From positions 112,635,057-112,699,056 of the forward strand of contig JALGPY010000001.1 in assembly GCA_023055425.1 (NCBI GenBank): 64,000 bases of DNA, given 5' to 3'. Source of the stretch: Linanthus parryae. Lineage: Eukaryota > Streptophyta > Magnoliopsida > Ericales > Polemoniaceae. This document shows, piece after piece, positions 11,843 through 22,361 of the stretch. The translations under genes and the position numbers were made by a program. The notes beneath the pieces were generated by a model. That model made no database searches and was not told the DNA's origin. It worked only from the letters and a program-made list of their open reading frames with translations. Position 1 is the first letter of the stretch. Every line of letters begins with the position of its first letter.

Positions 11843-13502
11843 GGGTAAAAGACACTGACCACCCCTGGGTTTAGGGAAAATTCCTCCCCGCTACCCTGGG
11901 TTTTGGATAAAGACACTCCGCACCTTTTTTGGATGGAGACTAACAATTGATTTACAGCATGAAGGAAAAATACTATTGTACCCCTAAAATTTTAAAAAAT
12001 TACCTCATATATATTACCCTAACGCCCTCTCCTCCATTTCTAACCTAATTCGTTCTCTCTCTTACCCTTTATCTCTCACTGCCCCGCCTCCCTCTTCTTC
12101 ACCGCCTCCCTCTTCGATACCCAGATCCAAACCTAAGCCACCACCACCGCCTCCGCTTCTCTGTTCCCTTTCTTCGTGCAACCGCCTTCCGGCGCTGAGA
12201 CCGGCGCAAGCAAAGCCCCCACCTCCGCCTCCACGTCTCAGTGGCTCTCGGATAGCAGCCTCACCGTCGATCTCTCCGCCGTCGACGAACTCATTTCTTC
12301 ACATCAGAGCCACACTTTTCCTCTCGAGCAGAGAATACTCAGTCAAAAACCGCCGTCGTCGCCACCGACGAGGGTGAGGCGGCGATTGGAGGCCAATTCC
12401 ACCGGACGTTGAAAGGTCTCCCAGATCCGGAAGATTTCCCAACCCGAGACCCACGAAGATGGGGGCGAGGCCGACGAACGACACAGCCGGTGGTGGTGAG
12501 CCCTTTGGTAAAGTTCAATGCTTTAATTTTATGGCTTTTCGTTTCCCTGGAATTTTCAACCATTCCGTCGACAATTGCTATGGTGTTCCTCTTTCTGCAA
12601 TTCTTTCTCGTCCTCTTCTCAGTGTTCGATCTGCATCGTCGATTCGAACTAGGTTATGGCTTGAGGTAGATTCTTTATATGGGTTCAAATTACAATTGGG
12701 TTTGAATTTAATTCGTCTTCGAGCTTGGATGGTTGGTATAGCTGTTGAACCCAGAAATAGTTTGGGGTCCGAACTGGGTTTCTTATGGGTTCAAATTACA
12801 ATTGGGTCTAATATAAGTTGCAAACGTTCAATAATGTTGTTTTGTTCATCCTCCTGGATTTCTCTCCTTTATCTAGAAGTGACCCAGTATAAATGTTGAG
12901 TTTTCCACATGCGGGTGTCACGGGAATCTGACAACTCGACAAGAGATACTTGAATCTGACGGTGGTATGTTATGCTGAACATGGTCTGTAGTTGTGTGGT
13001 GGTGATAGTGGTGGCTGTGGAGAATGTGGCTTAGCTAAGCTCATGTTTTTATTTAATTTTTCAAGGATTTGAATGACTGTATACGAATTATTGTACTGAA
13101 GAAGCTTTCAATGACTGACTGAGATCGCCTTCTTTGTTAATGAAGTTTCATTTTCTGTTTAAAAAAATTTGTTTCATAGGTTTATTAAATTTGTAAATTT
13201 TGTGTGTTCTTGGTGTTCTTGAAGTTTTGTATTCTAAATGGAATATGTTATTGGTGTTTGATCTTTTGTTGCTGTTGGTGTTCTTGTTATTCTTGAAGAT
13301 ACACATGGGCAAAAAAAAAAAAAACACAGGGGTAATGTGGTCCGAAAAAATTCTATCGTTAACTTTTTAACGGAAACTAACAGAAGGGTGCAATCTGTTC
13401 ACAGAATATTCCGTTATTTGGGTGCGGAGTGTCTTTATCCAAAAACCAGGGTAGCGCGAAGGAATTTTCCCTAAACCCAGGGGTGGTCAGTGTCTTTTAC
13501 CC
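11843..13502. mobile_element. Mutator-like element (Pack-MULE candidate)
   Basis: The ends are 82-bp inverted repeats, 11843..11924 and 13421..13502, beginning GGGTAAAAGACACTGACC and differing at about three positions by eye. A perfect 9-bp duplication TTTTCTTAT flanks them at 11834..11842 and 13503..13511. Long inverted repeats with 9-bp duplications are diagnostic of Mutator-like transposons. The 1.66-kb interior has no transposase. It holds GC-rich, exon-like sequence that contrasts with its AT-rich surroundings, as expected of a MULE carrying a captured host gene fragment. Confidence 0.88.
12080..12900 (+). pseudogene. Captured gene-like cargo in the MULE
   Basis: The interior is C/T- and GC-rich from about 12050 to 12500 and then becomes T-rich like an intron. 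Open frames include 12176..12412 (Ser/Pro/Thr-rich, reading through to RRRLEANSTGR) and 12459..12899. A GGTGAG donor-like site lies at about 12495, where the composition changes. This fits a host 5' UTR, first exon and start of intron picked up by the element. I do not recognise the parent gene. The direction is inferred from the donor site and is uncertain. The fragment is probably not a functional gene. Confidence 0.45.
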
Positions 13503-14551
13503 TTTTCTTATATTTAATTTGGGGGTTGAATTTAGTTTTAGGGATGTGAGCTTTTTATTGGGTTATTGGATAAATCCAACTCGACTAAGTTAATAATGTG
13601 TTTAAATGGTCTAGTCCACATAATACCTATTTAATAAATAGACAGGACCAGACCTAATTGTAAAGACGGTTAAGCCCATAGGGTAAAAGACCATTTTGCC
13701 TGCAGGTCTAATAGTTTTCTTCTATTTCCTAGATGTGTTTGGTACAGGAAGGTTTGAACTACCACCATCAGCCCAGACCCACAAAAGCTTTCAGGGGGTC
13801 AGGATATGACCTGGGATGGGTTATTTGGTGGAGCCTGTTTGGTTCTGGCCTAGTCCACTTGAGGAAAATGCCAGCCCGCCCAGGACAGGTAAACCAGCCC
13901 ACCTACACTGTCCGGGTCTGTCCTAGCCTGGACCGGCTCACACTCTTTTTAATCTAACTTGTGCATGAAAATCTTACAAGAATCACTACTCCCCTCGTCT
14001 CATAGTAAATGTCTCTTTTTGAAACTCCAATTTTTTAAGAGGACATCCATTCATTACAATCTTGATTTAGTTTTGGAAAAATATTAACAAAATTGTTCCT
14101 AATTCGTAAGTTGTTTTATAGAAAAATAATTTTTCCATTCCCAACACTAATACAATTACTTTTTATTGGACACTGTTGTCGATGTATCCACTTTTAACTT
14201 GAAAAACGAAAGTGGAAAATTATTTTAGGACATCCCAAACACTTATTATGGGTCGGAGAGAGTACTGATCACAATTATTCTAACTATTACTAATCTCTAA
14301 AAATATCGTATAACCAACTTTGTTTTTTTTAGGAACAACTTATCTTTTATATGAAGCTAATTATTCAGAAAACTCGACCCATTAAGAATTCTAATTTACT
14401 AAGTGCAAAGTATTTAAACATTACGAGAAACTTATAGAGTAAAAAGTAAAGAATTTGTAAAGAAAGATATACAGAACTGTTGTGTTAGGGTTATCGAGTG
14501 TTTGAGAAAATTATAGTAAAAACTGAGTACTAGTAGCTTTTTATAGTTGTT

Positions 14552-14554
<3 letters not shown>

Positions 14555-14618
<64 letters not shown>
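14555..14618. repeat. AT dinucleotide microsatellite
   Basis: An uninterrupted AT run of 32 units. Shorter TA runs occur at about 15340 and 15568. Confidence 0.97.
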
Positions 14619-14620
<2 letters not shown>

Positions 14621-15352
14621 CTTTATTTTAATTTGTACACTTGTGGACCAAAATTCGCCTCAACCAAACTAGCAGTTTTAGAGCCGTTGGTGGAAAGAAA
14701 TGTCAAAAGCCCTCAAACATTTCTGATCAACACCAGACATGGAAGTGTGAATCACGAACGGATGGCAGTGTCTGAAGTTGAGAGTGGTGATGAAATGCGG
14801 TGTAGCAACCGGAGAAGATGATCTCTAACTCAACATTGTAGCGTGTGCATATGTATGCTAATCATGTTTTTTGTAAAGAATATCAACAATGCAACAAATC
14901 GTACTATAAACCTTCTCTAATCCTTCGACTCTAGTTAAGGGCGGAGGGAAAAGAGTTGAACCCCAAAACCTCTCTAGAGTGAGCAACTCATGGATACCAT
15001 AGATCCAAGAGGGCATTGGTGTAAAAGAATGCATTGCATTGCATCTATATGCTCTTGAACAAGTGAAAGTCCTCACTACAGCTGAAACTGTCAGTTTCAT
15101 TTTAACTTCGCTTCATATACATTCATGTTGGTGGCTTTTTAGATCTCCAACAACATTCTGAACACTACTGGCTTCTACGTTGACATGATTTGCTTGACTA
15201 CCTTTGGAAAAATGTCAATGTGATTCAACCATTTAGTATTATCGTTAATCGCAGACATCATAATATGAAGCCTTAACAATCATAGCATAATTATGAAACT
15301 AAGTATTCACTTATAGTAATTGAAATTCTACTATATGTATATATATATATAT

Positions 15353-15565
15353 GAGCCGTGCTAGGGGGACAAAAAATCAAACAGAAATTTGAACAAAAAG
15401 TGACGTGGCATATGCCACATCAGTAGCATTTTAAATATCACCCATATTCTTTCTTTCTATTTCTTTCATAATCTTCACTACGAAATTCTATTTATGACAT
15501 GTTTCCATATACATCACTTTATGTTCAACTTTTTGTATGAATTTTTGTTCACTTAGACTTTTCCT
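15353..15565. mobile_element. MITE-like element
   Basis: The left end (GGGGGACAAAAAATC... TTTGAACAAAAAGTGACG) is matched imperfectly by the complement of the right end (GTGAACAAAAATTCATAC... GTTGAACATAAAGTGATG). About 45 bp of inverted repeat thus bounds roughly 213 bp with no coding capacity. TA repeats flank both sides, compatible with a TA target, but they prevent exact placement of the ends. Confidence 0.5.
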
Positions 15566-15719
15566 ATATATATATATATATATATATCTGCATGTATATG
15601 TATATTTGCATGCATATATTTATATATGATCTGTACTTGCGGCTTCTACTATTTAATTAGTGTCAATCATTGTATCCTAAAAACAATAATGGTGCTGACT
15701 AATCATGGGTTATTAAATG

Positions 15720-16729
15720 AAATAAATCAAGTTTTTAAGATCCCATACGTAGAGATAAGCTACACATTTCTGAAAATTAGTATTTTTTCAAGCACGAGTA
15801 AGTTCAATCCTAAAAAATACTATTAGTATTATACAATGGGAAACATTTCTTAATAAAGCAGTTGGGAGATTTGGTAGAGTCAGCCAACCACCACGGTGTT
15901 GAGGAGGACAGCTCTGCCACAGTCTTTGGTATCGAGGGCTGATGACCTATATCCCTTATTTGGCGGAAGGGACTTCAGAAGAAGGTTCGGAGAAGTCAGA
16001 ACATCTATTCTCACTAATGTGGGTATTACTTTCGGGCTCTCCTACCTCCTTTAGCTTCGTCCGTTTTCACTTTCAGTTAAAAACCACCCTCATTATCTAG
16101 GCCGAGCTGCACAAATTTGCATCCGTGTCGAATTTAACCAACCTGCCATCTGATCTTGCACCACTACATATGTGTAATTTGTTGTGCAGTTGTGCTCTTT
16201 ATGTATATAGAACTCCGTCAATTGTGCTAACTTGAGCTCTTTTATTCTTCATGAAATGTCGGGTCTTTTTGCAGCGACTGCGTACTAATTTCTACTTTGT
16301 GATCAAAATTTCGTCTTCACATCAAATTAATTAGATCGAATATATTGTTTTGGATGATTTAAAACTAGGGAACACAAATAGAATGGACACTGAACTGTAT
16401 GTGGAAAATCCTCAAATAAGTACCCGGGAAGTTTTAGAACGTTCACACTATCTCAAGAATCACCAAAATTAATTTTTTCTAAAGGATCTCCAAAAGTACC
16501 ACGAAAACTCAATAACTAGTATAAGTATATGTAATTATCTTCAGGCACGCATAATGGTTTAACATATTCAATTTTAACAGTGCGTTGAAAGTTGTCATTT
16601 CCCCTATATTGGGACTCTAAGATTCTTAAGTAGGAGATCATTCTTTAGTTGAAGTGGACAGTGATTTTTGGGGGCTCTGCAGGCTCCATGTTGGGTTCTT
16701 ACCTTGAGATATTGCAGAAAAACTAAACA
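15720..16729. repeat. Tandem 1-kb duplication, copy 1
   Basis: Landmarks in order are AAATAAATCAAG, TTAAGATCCCATA, GATAGAGTCAGC-like, GGCTCTCCTACCTC, AGTTAAAAACCAC, TTGCATCCGT, CCTGCCATCTGATC, TAGGAGATCATT and GGGCTCTGCAGGCTCCA. All recur in the same order about 1.0 kb downstream. The copies are clearly diverged. Confidence 0.75.
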
Positions 16730-17863
16730 AAATAAATAAGTTGTTAAGATGCCATACCCCAACTGAGATGTTGCAGACAAACCTAAACATTTCTTAATAT
16801 TATATTTTTGAGCAGCATCTTAGATGGCTCCTAAAGATGCATTATTAATCAGCAATAGTAAAATAATCTGTTTGAGACACTCTTCTTCATAATGCAGTTT
16901 GGTTGAGTGATAGAGTCAGCTAACCACCAGGTCGCGGAGGAGCTGGGATACGAGATGTGCCACTGTCGGTTCCATTATGAATGTTCTATCGGATACCTTC
17001 TATCCCTAGTTTGGCGGAGAACTCAGAACATATATTCTGACTAATGTGGCATTACTTTCAGGCTCTCCTACCTCTAGCTTTGTCCCTTTCCTTTATCAGT
17101 TAAAAACCACACTCAATTACTTGGTCGTGGTGCACAAGTTTGCATCCATATCAAAATTAACCACCTGCCATCTGATCCCTTCCGTTTGACTTTCAACCAG
17201 GAAGCAACAACCCAGAAATGTGTCTTTTAAAGGGCAAAAAGTGTCATACTATAGAATATTGGTTGCTAGCTATAGTACTCCCAGGGACAAAATGTTTTTG
17301 TAGGGCAGTTTATCCTTTTAACACTGTCCCGGAAAGTGAATGGCAGCACAATTTTCTCACATTTGTGCTAACTTTGGTTCTTTTATTCTTCACAAAATGT
17401 TGGGCCATTTTGTAGTGACGGTTGTCTAATTTCTGCATTGTTATTAAAATTACAGCCTATGTTCAAGTTCATTGTATCAAATTTATTCCTTTGATATTTT
17501 GAAAGTGTAGGAAAATGAGGGACACAAAATAAATACTAGCAAATTTATGTAAAATCATGAAATAATTAACTAGGGAGAATTTAGGACCTTTACAGTATTT
17601 TGTAGTACGAGATAAAACACCTTACCTCAAGAACAAGTACCACTACTGTAAGGCTACATAATTATCTCAAGGAGAATGGTTCTACGCATTGAATGTTAAT
17701 ACAAACTATTATTTCCCTTACATTGGAAATCTATGTTTCTTAATTAGGAGATCATTTTTAGCTTAAGTAGGCAATGATATCCGGGAACGGTTCCTCTCCT
17801 GCCCCCGTTATATATCCCATGATTTCTAGGATCTCTGCGGGCTCCACTTTTTGGTTCTTACTC
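16730..17863. repeat. Tandem 1-kb duplication, copy 2
   Basis: Second copy of the unit at 15720..16729, with the same landmark order and several indels. It ends about 600 bp upstream of the MLP TATA box, so it may be part of a duplicated 5' region. Confidence 0.75.
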
Positions 17864-18479
17864 TTCTTCACATTATAATAAAGTAATGGCACGTGGTCTT
17901 ATCTCCAACGGTAACAACTCATTTTTCTATTGGAGTCCTTTTTTTTGGTTTGTCATTGTTTTCTGAGTCTTGAGCATTTGAGTCAGGCTGCCTGATGCCG
18001 AATCCATAGGCAACAAGCCCCTTGACCTTGTGAGGAGTACAAACATTTTTTGGCAATTCACCACCATTTGGGTCCTTAGATCAACATTTTTTTAGTTTTT
18101 CTTTAATACTTATGGTAACATACTTAAAACACGGTTTCCTAGTAACCCATCCGCAACATGCCATTTAGGTTAGTCATGGATTGTTATTCCACTGGAACAA
18201 TTAATTCATATTTTCACTATTCTCTGTAGTTTTCAACCTTTTTTGACTGTTTTTTTTAGATGTGCAAGTCCTGTGAGTAGACCATCTTTCACCTATAGAA
18301 GTTTTCATGTTTCACTGCCCCCGGAAAACTTCTCTCTCACGGAGTGATGTTTGTATTCTCTGACCGAACTTTCACTGCATTGCTTGACCGTATTTAAATA
18401 ATAGTATTTGGTGCAAGTTGGCGTGGCCACCATTTGTTATTGCCCAAAAATGATCAGTGCCATCTCATACATAGCATAC

Positions 18480-18487
18480 TATAAAAG
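18480..18487 (+). promoter_or_regulatory. TATA box of the MLP gene
   Basis: TATAAAAG lies 84 bp before the chosen start codon. Transcription would begin near 18510 and give a leader of about 50 nt. Confidence 0.6.
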
Positions 18488-18563
18488 CATCGGCCATGGA
18501 TGCAGAAGATGCATAACATCAATTGTCCATCTTTTGCAATTATTTAATTAAGGCATACAAGAG

Positions 18564-19775
18564 ATGGGGTTGCATGGATCATTGGTGGGGAAGGTTGCAA
18601 TACAATCCGATGCGGATTTGTTCCAGGACTTATTCAGCAACAAACCACACGAAACTTCTGAAATTGCCCCCGCTCACATACAAGCTGTTGATCTACATGA
18701 AGGGGACTGGGGAGCAGTTGGCTCTATCATGGTCTGGAACTATGCTCATGGTACGTGTAAATGCTACTATGTACTTAAGCACATGCTTTCCTATTTCGGT
18801 AGTTTCATTTATATTTATAGAATAAAAACAATAAACCTAGTGGTTTATTTACATGGTCAAGTTTAATCCTTCTGGCGAGTAACAAGGTTATATCGTCCCT
18901 CAATATTACGTATGGCTTGATGAGTTTTTTTATATAAATATACAGAAGGAAAGCAGAAGATTGCTAAGGCATCAGCGGAAGCCATAGATGAGGAAAACAA
19001 GTCTGTTGTATTCAGGGTTTTCGAAGGAGATCTGATGGAGCTGTACAAAAACTTCACAATTACAATTCATGTGGACACCAAAGGAGAGGACAATGTGGTG
19101 AACTGGACTTTCGCGTTCGAAAAACTGAATGACAAGGTTGAAGATCCAACATCACTGATGGACTTCTGTTTGGATTTCTCCAAGCATATTGAAGATCATC
19201 ATCTCAACAGTTCATCTGAACTTCCGAATGCGGTTGGATTACATGGAAAATTGGTGAGGCAGATAGAAATACAATCTGACGCAGATTTGTTCCACGACTT
19301 ATTCAGGTACAAACCACATGAAATTTCAGAAATTACCCCCACTCACATACAAGGTGTTGATCTACATGAAGGTGAATGGGGAACTGTTGGCTCTATCGTC
19401 GTCTGGAACTACACTCATGGTATGTGTAAATGCTTTGTACTTATCCCGTAGCTTGAATTTTATAAATAAAATAAAATAACTAAACCTGATGATTAATTTA
19501 AACATACAGAAGGAAAGCAGAAGATCGCTAGGGTAGTAGTGGGAGCCATAGATGAGGAAAACAAGTCTGTGACCTTCAAGGTTTTCGAAGGAGATCTCAT
19601 GAAGCTGTACAAGGATTTCACAGCTACAGTTCACGTCGACACCAAAGGAGTGAACAATGTGGTGAAATGGACTTTTGAATACGAAAAACTGAATGAGAAC
19701 GTTGAGGATCCAATAACACTGATGGACTTCTGTTTGGAATTCTCAAAGCATATTGAAGATCATCATCTCAACTGA
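18564..19775 (+). CDS. Two-domain MLP-like protein (Bet v 1 family)
   Basis: Three exons join cleanly: 18564..18750, 18946..19419 and 19510..19775. Introns 18751..18945 and 19420..19509 both have GT...AG ends and both interrupt the same codon position (His, then a split Glu codon, then GKQKI). The product is 308 residues. Residues 1-150 and about 159-308 are two copies of one major-latex-protein domain, each starting GLHG(S/K)LV and ending DFSKHIEDHHLN, joined by a short SSSELPNA linker. Such domains have a hydrophobic ligand cavity and are usually cytosolic stress- or defence-related proteins; the ligand is unknown. Equal intron positions show the gene arose by tandem duplication and fusion. 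No frame defect is visible. Two-domain MLPs (MLP28-type) are known in Arabidopsis. Confidence 0.92.
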
Positions 19776-19832
19776 TTTAGTAGTCAATGGGGGATGTGAA
19801 TTTTCATGTTGTCTGCTTCCATGGTGAAGAAC

Positions 19833-19838
19833 AATAAA
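19833..19838 (+). terminator. Poly(A) signal of the MLP gene
   Basis: AATAAA lies 58 nt after the TGA stop and is followed by GT-rich sequence, a typical plant 3' end. Confidence 0.6.
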
Positions 19839-20109
19839 CAAATGTGTGTATCTGTGAAATGTGTTGTGCTACCTTATTTTTATTTGCTTAAGTGTATTGT
19901 CATGTGCATGTGAAACGTTGGGCTGGCAATGTGTCTGACGAGACTCACATTGTGTATGTTGTCGATATTGCATCCTGGAAACATAAATAAATGTGTGTTA
20001 TTTTCTTTTAATTATGAACACTATGGATGTGCAGCTTGATATCCTATTCTGTACTGCAAACTTAATTGCTACTTGTATAACAAATGTCAAATGGCAATGG
20101 ATCAAAGGA

Positions 20110-20343
20110 GCAGTGACTCTTTACTTATGGTTGTCCTAAACATAGAGAGAGGAAGAAGCTGTGGGCTGAGGTACACCAAGTGGTGCAGAAATGGAATCCC
20201 CCCTGGGTTATGTGTGGAGATTTTAGTGAGCTCTTAAGGTACGAAGATAAACAAAGAGTGGATGCAGGCTACAGGTTGGAAGATTGCTCAATTTGCTAAA
20301 AGAATCTCAGATTGGGGGCTGCTAGAAATTGATACAAAAGAGT
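20110..20343 (+). pseudogene. LINE endonuclease fragment
   Basis: The frame reads YGCPKHRERKKLW, then the endonuclease motif W(V)MCGDFSELL, then a segment ending DWGLLEIDTKEL. This is the middle of an apurinic-type LINE endonuclease. The next residues of the domain (RYTWSNNRI) continue at 22367 on the far side of the copia insertion. Confidence 0.75.
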
Positions 20344-20348
20344 TGAGC

Positions 20349-20679
20349 TATTAGCAGATCATTTGTGAAGCCCAAGTTTCAAGCCCAAACAATTCTGTGT
20401 ATTCAGAAGGCCCTCTCTCAGGCCCATATGCTTGTAAGCCCATAAGGGCATAATTGTCTCTCTGGAAATATTGTAAACCCTAATCTCCATCTCTAAGATC
20501 TGACCGTTGGTTTTGCACCGTTGATGTAGCTTGTATTTATCTCTCTTGTTATTAGATTAGGGCTAAGATGAAGAGCCGTGAGAGCTCTATGACTTCTCTG
20601 TATTTTTCCCTTATTGTTCATCTTTGAATCCAAAACAGTTTTTACCTTTGTTTCTGCAAATCTCCTTTCAATTCTTTCA
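20349..20679 (+). repeat. TR-GAG 5' LTR
   Basis: Runs TATTAGCAGATC to CTTTCA. By eye it differs from the 3' LTR at roughly a dozen positions in 331 bp. Confidence 0.9.
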
Positions 20680-20691
20680 TGGTATCAGAGC
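20680..20691 (+). other. TR-GAG primer-binding site
   Basis: TGGTATCAGAGC, directly after the 5' LTR, matches initiator tRNA-Met. Confidence 0.93.
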
Positions 20692-20692
20692 G

Positions 20693-21796
20693 ATGGCTCT
20701 TTAAACCGCCTCAAATCCACCAATATCCACCCCTATACACTTACTTTCAGATATACACAATCTGTTACCGTTCAAGCTTGACGGATCTAACTTCGTCTTG
20801 TGGAGACATCAAATTTCGTCGATTTTTCATACTCACAATCTATTTGGCCGTCTTGATGGTTCTTCGCCTTGTCCTCCGCAATTTTTTACTGGTCCTACCG
20901 GTGCTGAAATCACCAACCCAGATTTCACACCTTGGATCCATCGCGATCAAGGAGTTCTCACTGTTTTGAACTCCACTCTTTCTACAGAGGCCCTAACCCT
21001 AGTTATTGGGTGTGTTGATTCACAAACCGCTTGGCTTTCTTTAGAACGGTTCTATGCCTCTCTTACCCATTCTAATATCTTACAATTAAAAACAACTCTC
21101 CAAACCTGCAAGAAGGGTACCGGATCTATTGATTCCTACATGCAGAAGCTAAAATCGATCCGAAATCAACTTGCTATGTCTTCTGTTCACATCGATGACG
21201 AGGATATGCTTCGGTACGCCCTCAACAAGTTTCCTCCTGAGTTCAATTCCTTCCGGTCATCTCTCCGCACCAGATCGGAGCCCTTTCCGTTTGAGGAACT
21301 CCATGTTCTACTTCGAGCAGAGGAGCAAATGCTCGAATCTCAAAACCCTACCCCAGATCCGCTGAATCCCGCCGCATTCTACACTACTCAGTCCTACAAC
21401 TACCATGGCAGAGGGAGGCCAACAAATAGGTGGATCTCGCGGCAGAGGCCGTTGGGGGCAACGCGGTGGTAACCGTACCGACTCTCATTGAGGTGGACGG
21501 TTCGGATCCGGATACAACAGTGGTAACGGATCGGGGTATGGGTCGGGTTCCGGGTACAGTGGTGGATCCAGTTACGGGTCTGGAGCAGGGTACGGATCCG
21601 GATCAGGTTTCGGGTATGGTTCTTCGGGTCGCGGTTCTTCGGGTCGCAATAACAATGGGGCAAGAGGACGATCTGGTTCCGGGAATGGTTTTGCTGGTTG
21701 TGGTGGTGGGCCGGTCAGTTGTCAAATCTGCGGCCATGACTATCACACGGCTCTAGATTGCTATCATCACATGGATTATGCGTACCAGGGAACTTG
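20693..21796 (+). pseudogene. copia gag of the TR-GAG element
   Basis: The ATG at 20693 is in frame with the long gag frame but meets TAA at codon 4 (20702..20704). The open region then runs to 21472 and shows LPFKLDGSNFVLWRHQI, the TAWLSLERFYASLTHSN segment, and an FPPEFNSFRSSLR motif of the UBN2/copia gag fold. A frameshift near 21420 leads into a Gly-rich stretch and a perfect CX2CX4HX4C zinc knuckle (CQICGHDYHTALDC). The product would form particles and bind RNA. The stop and shift make this copy defective. Confidence 0.85.
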
Positions 21797-21915
21797 AGTT
21801 AGACTATCATTATGTCCGAGAGAAAGGACTTCGTAAAGAACTTACTATTTCCTTTATTTCAAGTGCAGATCAAGTAGCCGATGTCTTCACAAAAGCTCTT
21901 CCTCCATCAGTTTAA
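21795..21915 (+). pseudogene. copia RNase H tail
   Basis: The short frame ELDYHYVREKGLRKEL, ISSADQVADVFTKALPPSV, then stop, is the extreme C-terminus of a copia polyprotein. It follows the gag end directly, marking the pol deletion junction at about 21795. Confidence 0.85.
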
Positions 21916-22027
21916 GAGAGCGTATTAGCAGATCAAGTGAGACTATCATTATGTCCGAGAGAAAGCACTTTCGACGATCACAACAGTAAACTGATGGTCC
22001 AAGCCTCCCCATCAGTTTAAGAGAGCG

Positions 22028-22361
22028 TATTAGCAGATCATTTGTGAAGCCCCAGTTTCAAGCCCAAACAATTCTATGTGTATTCAGCAGGCCCTCTCTC
22101 TGGCCCATATGCTTGTAAGCCCATAAGGACATAATTGTCTCTCTGGAAATATTGTAAACCCTAATCTCCATCTCTAAGATCTGACCGTTGGTTTTGCACC
22201 GTTGATGTAGCTTGTATTTATCTCTCTTGTTATTAGATTAGGGTTAAGATGAAGAGCCGTGAGAGCTCTATGACTTCTCTGTATTCTTCCCTTATTGTTC
22301 ATCTTGGAATCCAATACAGTTTTCACCTTCGTTTTTTGCAAATCTCCTTTCAATTCTTTCA
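22028..22361 (+). repeat. TR-GAG 3' LTR
   Basis: Second LTR copy. It is preceded by CATCAGTTTAAGAGAGCG, a purine-rich tract in the polypurine position. Confidence 0.9.

Larger units (their letters stand above)
13512..18470. other. AT-rich spacer upstream of the MLP gene
   Basis: Open frames are short and mutually inconsistent, so no gene is called. The stretch contains an AT microsatellite, a MITE-like inverted-repeat element and a 1-kb tandem duplication, which are listed separately. Confidence 0.5.
20349..22361 (+). mobile_element. Gag-only copia element (TR-GAG type)
   Basis: Direct repeats 20349..20679 and 22028..22361 bound a 2.0-kb element. A TGAGC/TGAGA target duplication (4 of 5 bases) lies at 20344..20348 and 22362..22366 inside the LINE endonuclease. 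The interior has a tRNA-Met primer site and a gag reading frame with a zinc knuckle. It then jumps directly to the last residues of a copia RNase H (about 21795..21915). Protease, integrase and RT are missing. Both LTRs begin TATTAGC instead of TG. Such gag-retaining, pol-lacking elements are known as TR-GAGs and depend on enzymes from other copies. Confidence 0.88.

Noticed and set aside
18496..18516. ATG with six codons and stop upstream of the MLP start (possible uORF)
   Set aside because: With the TATA box at 18480 transcription should start near 18510, after this ATG. It is probably not in the mRNA.
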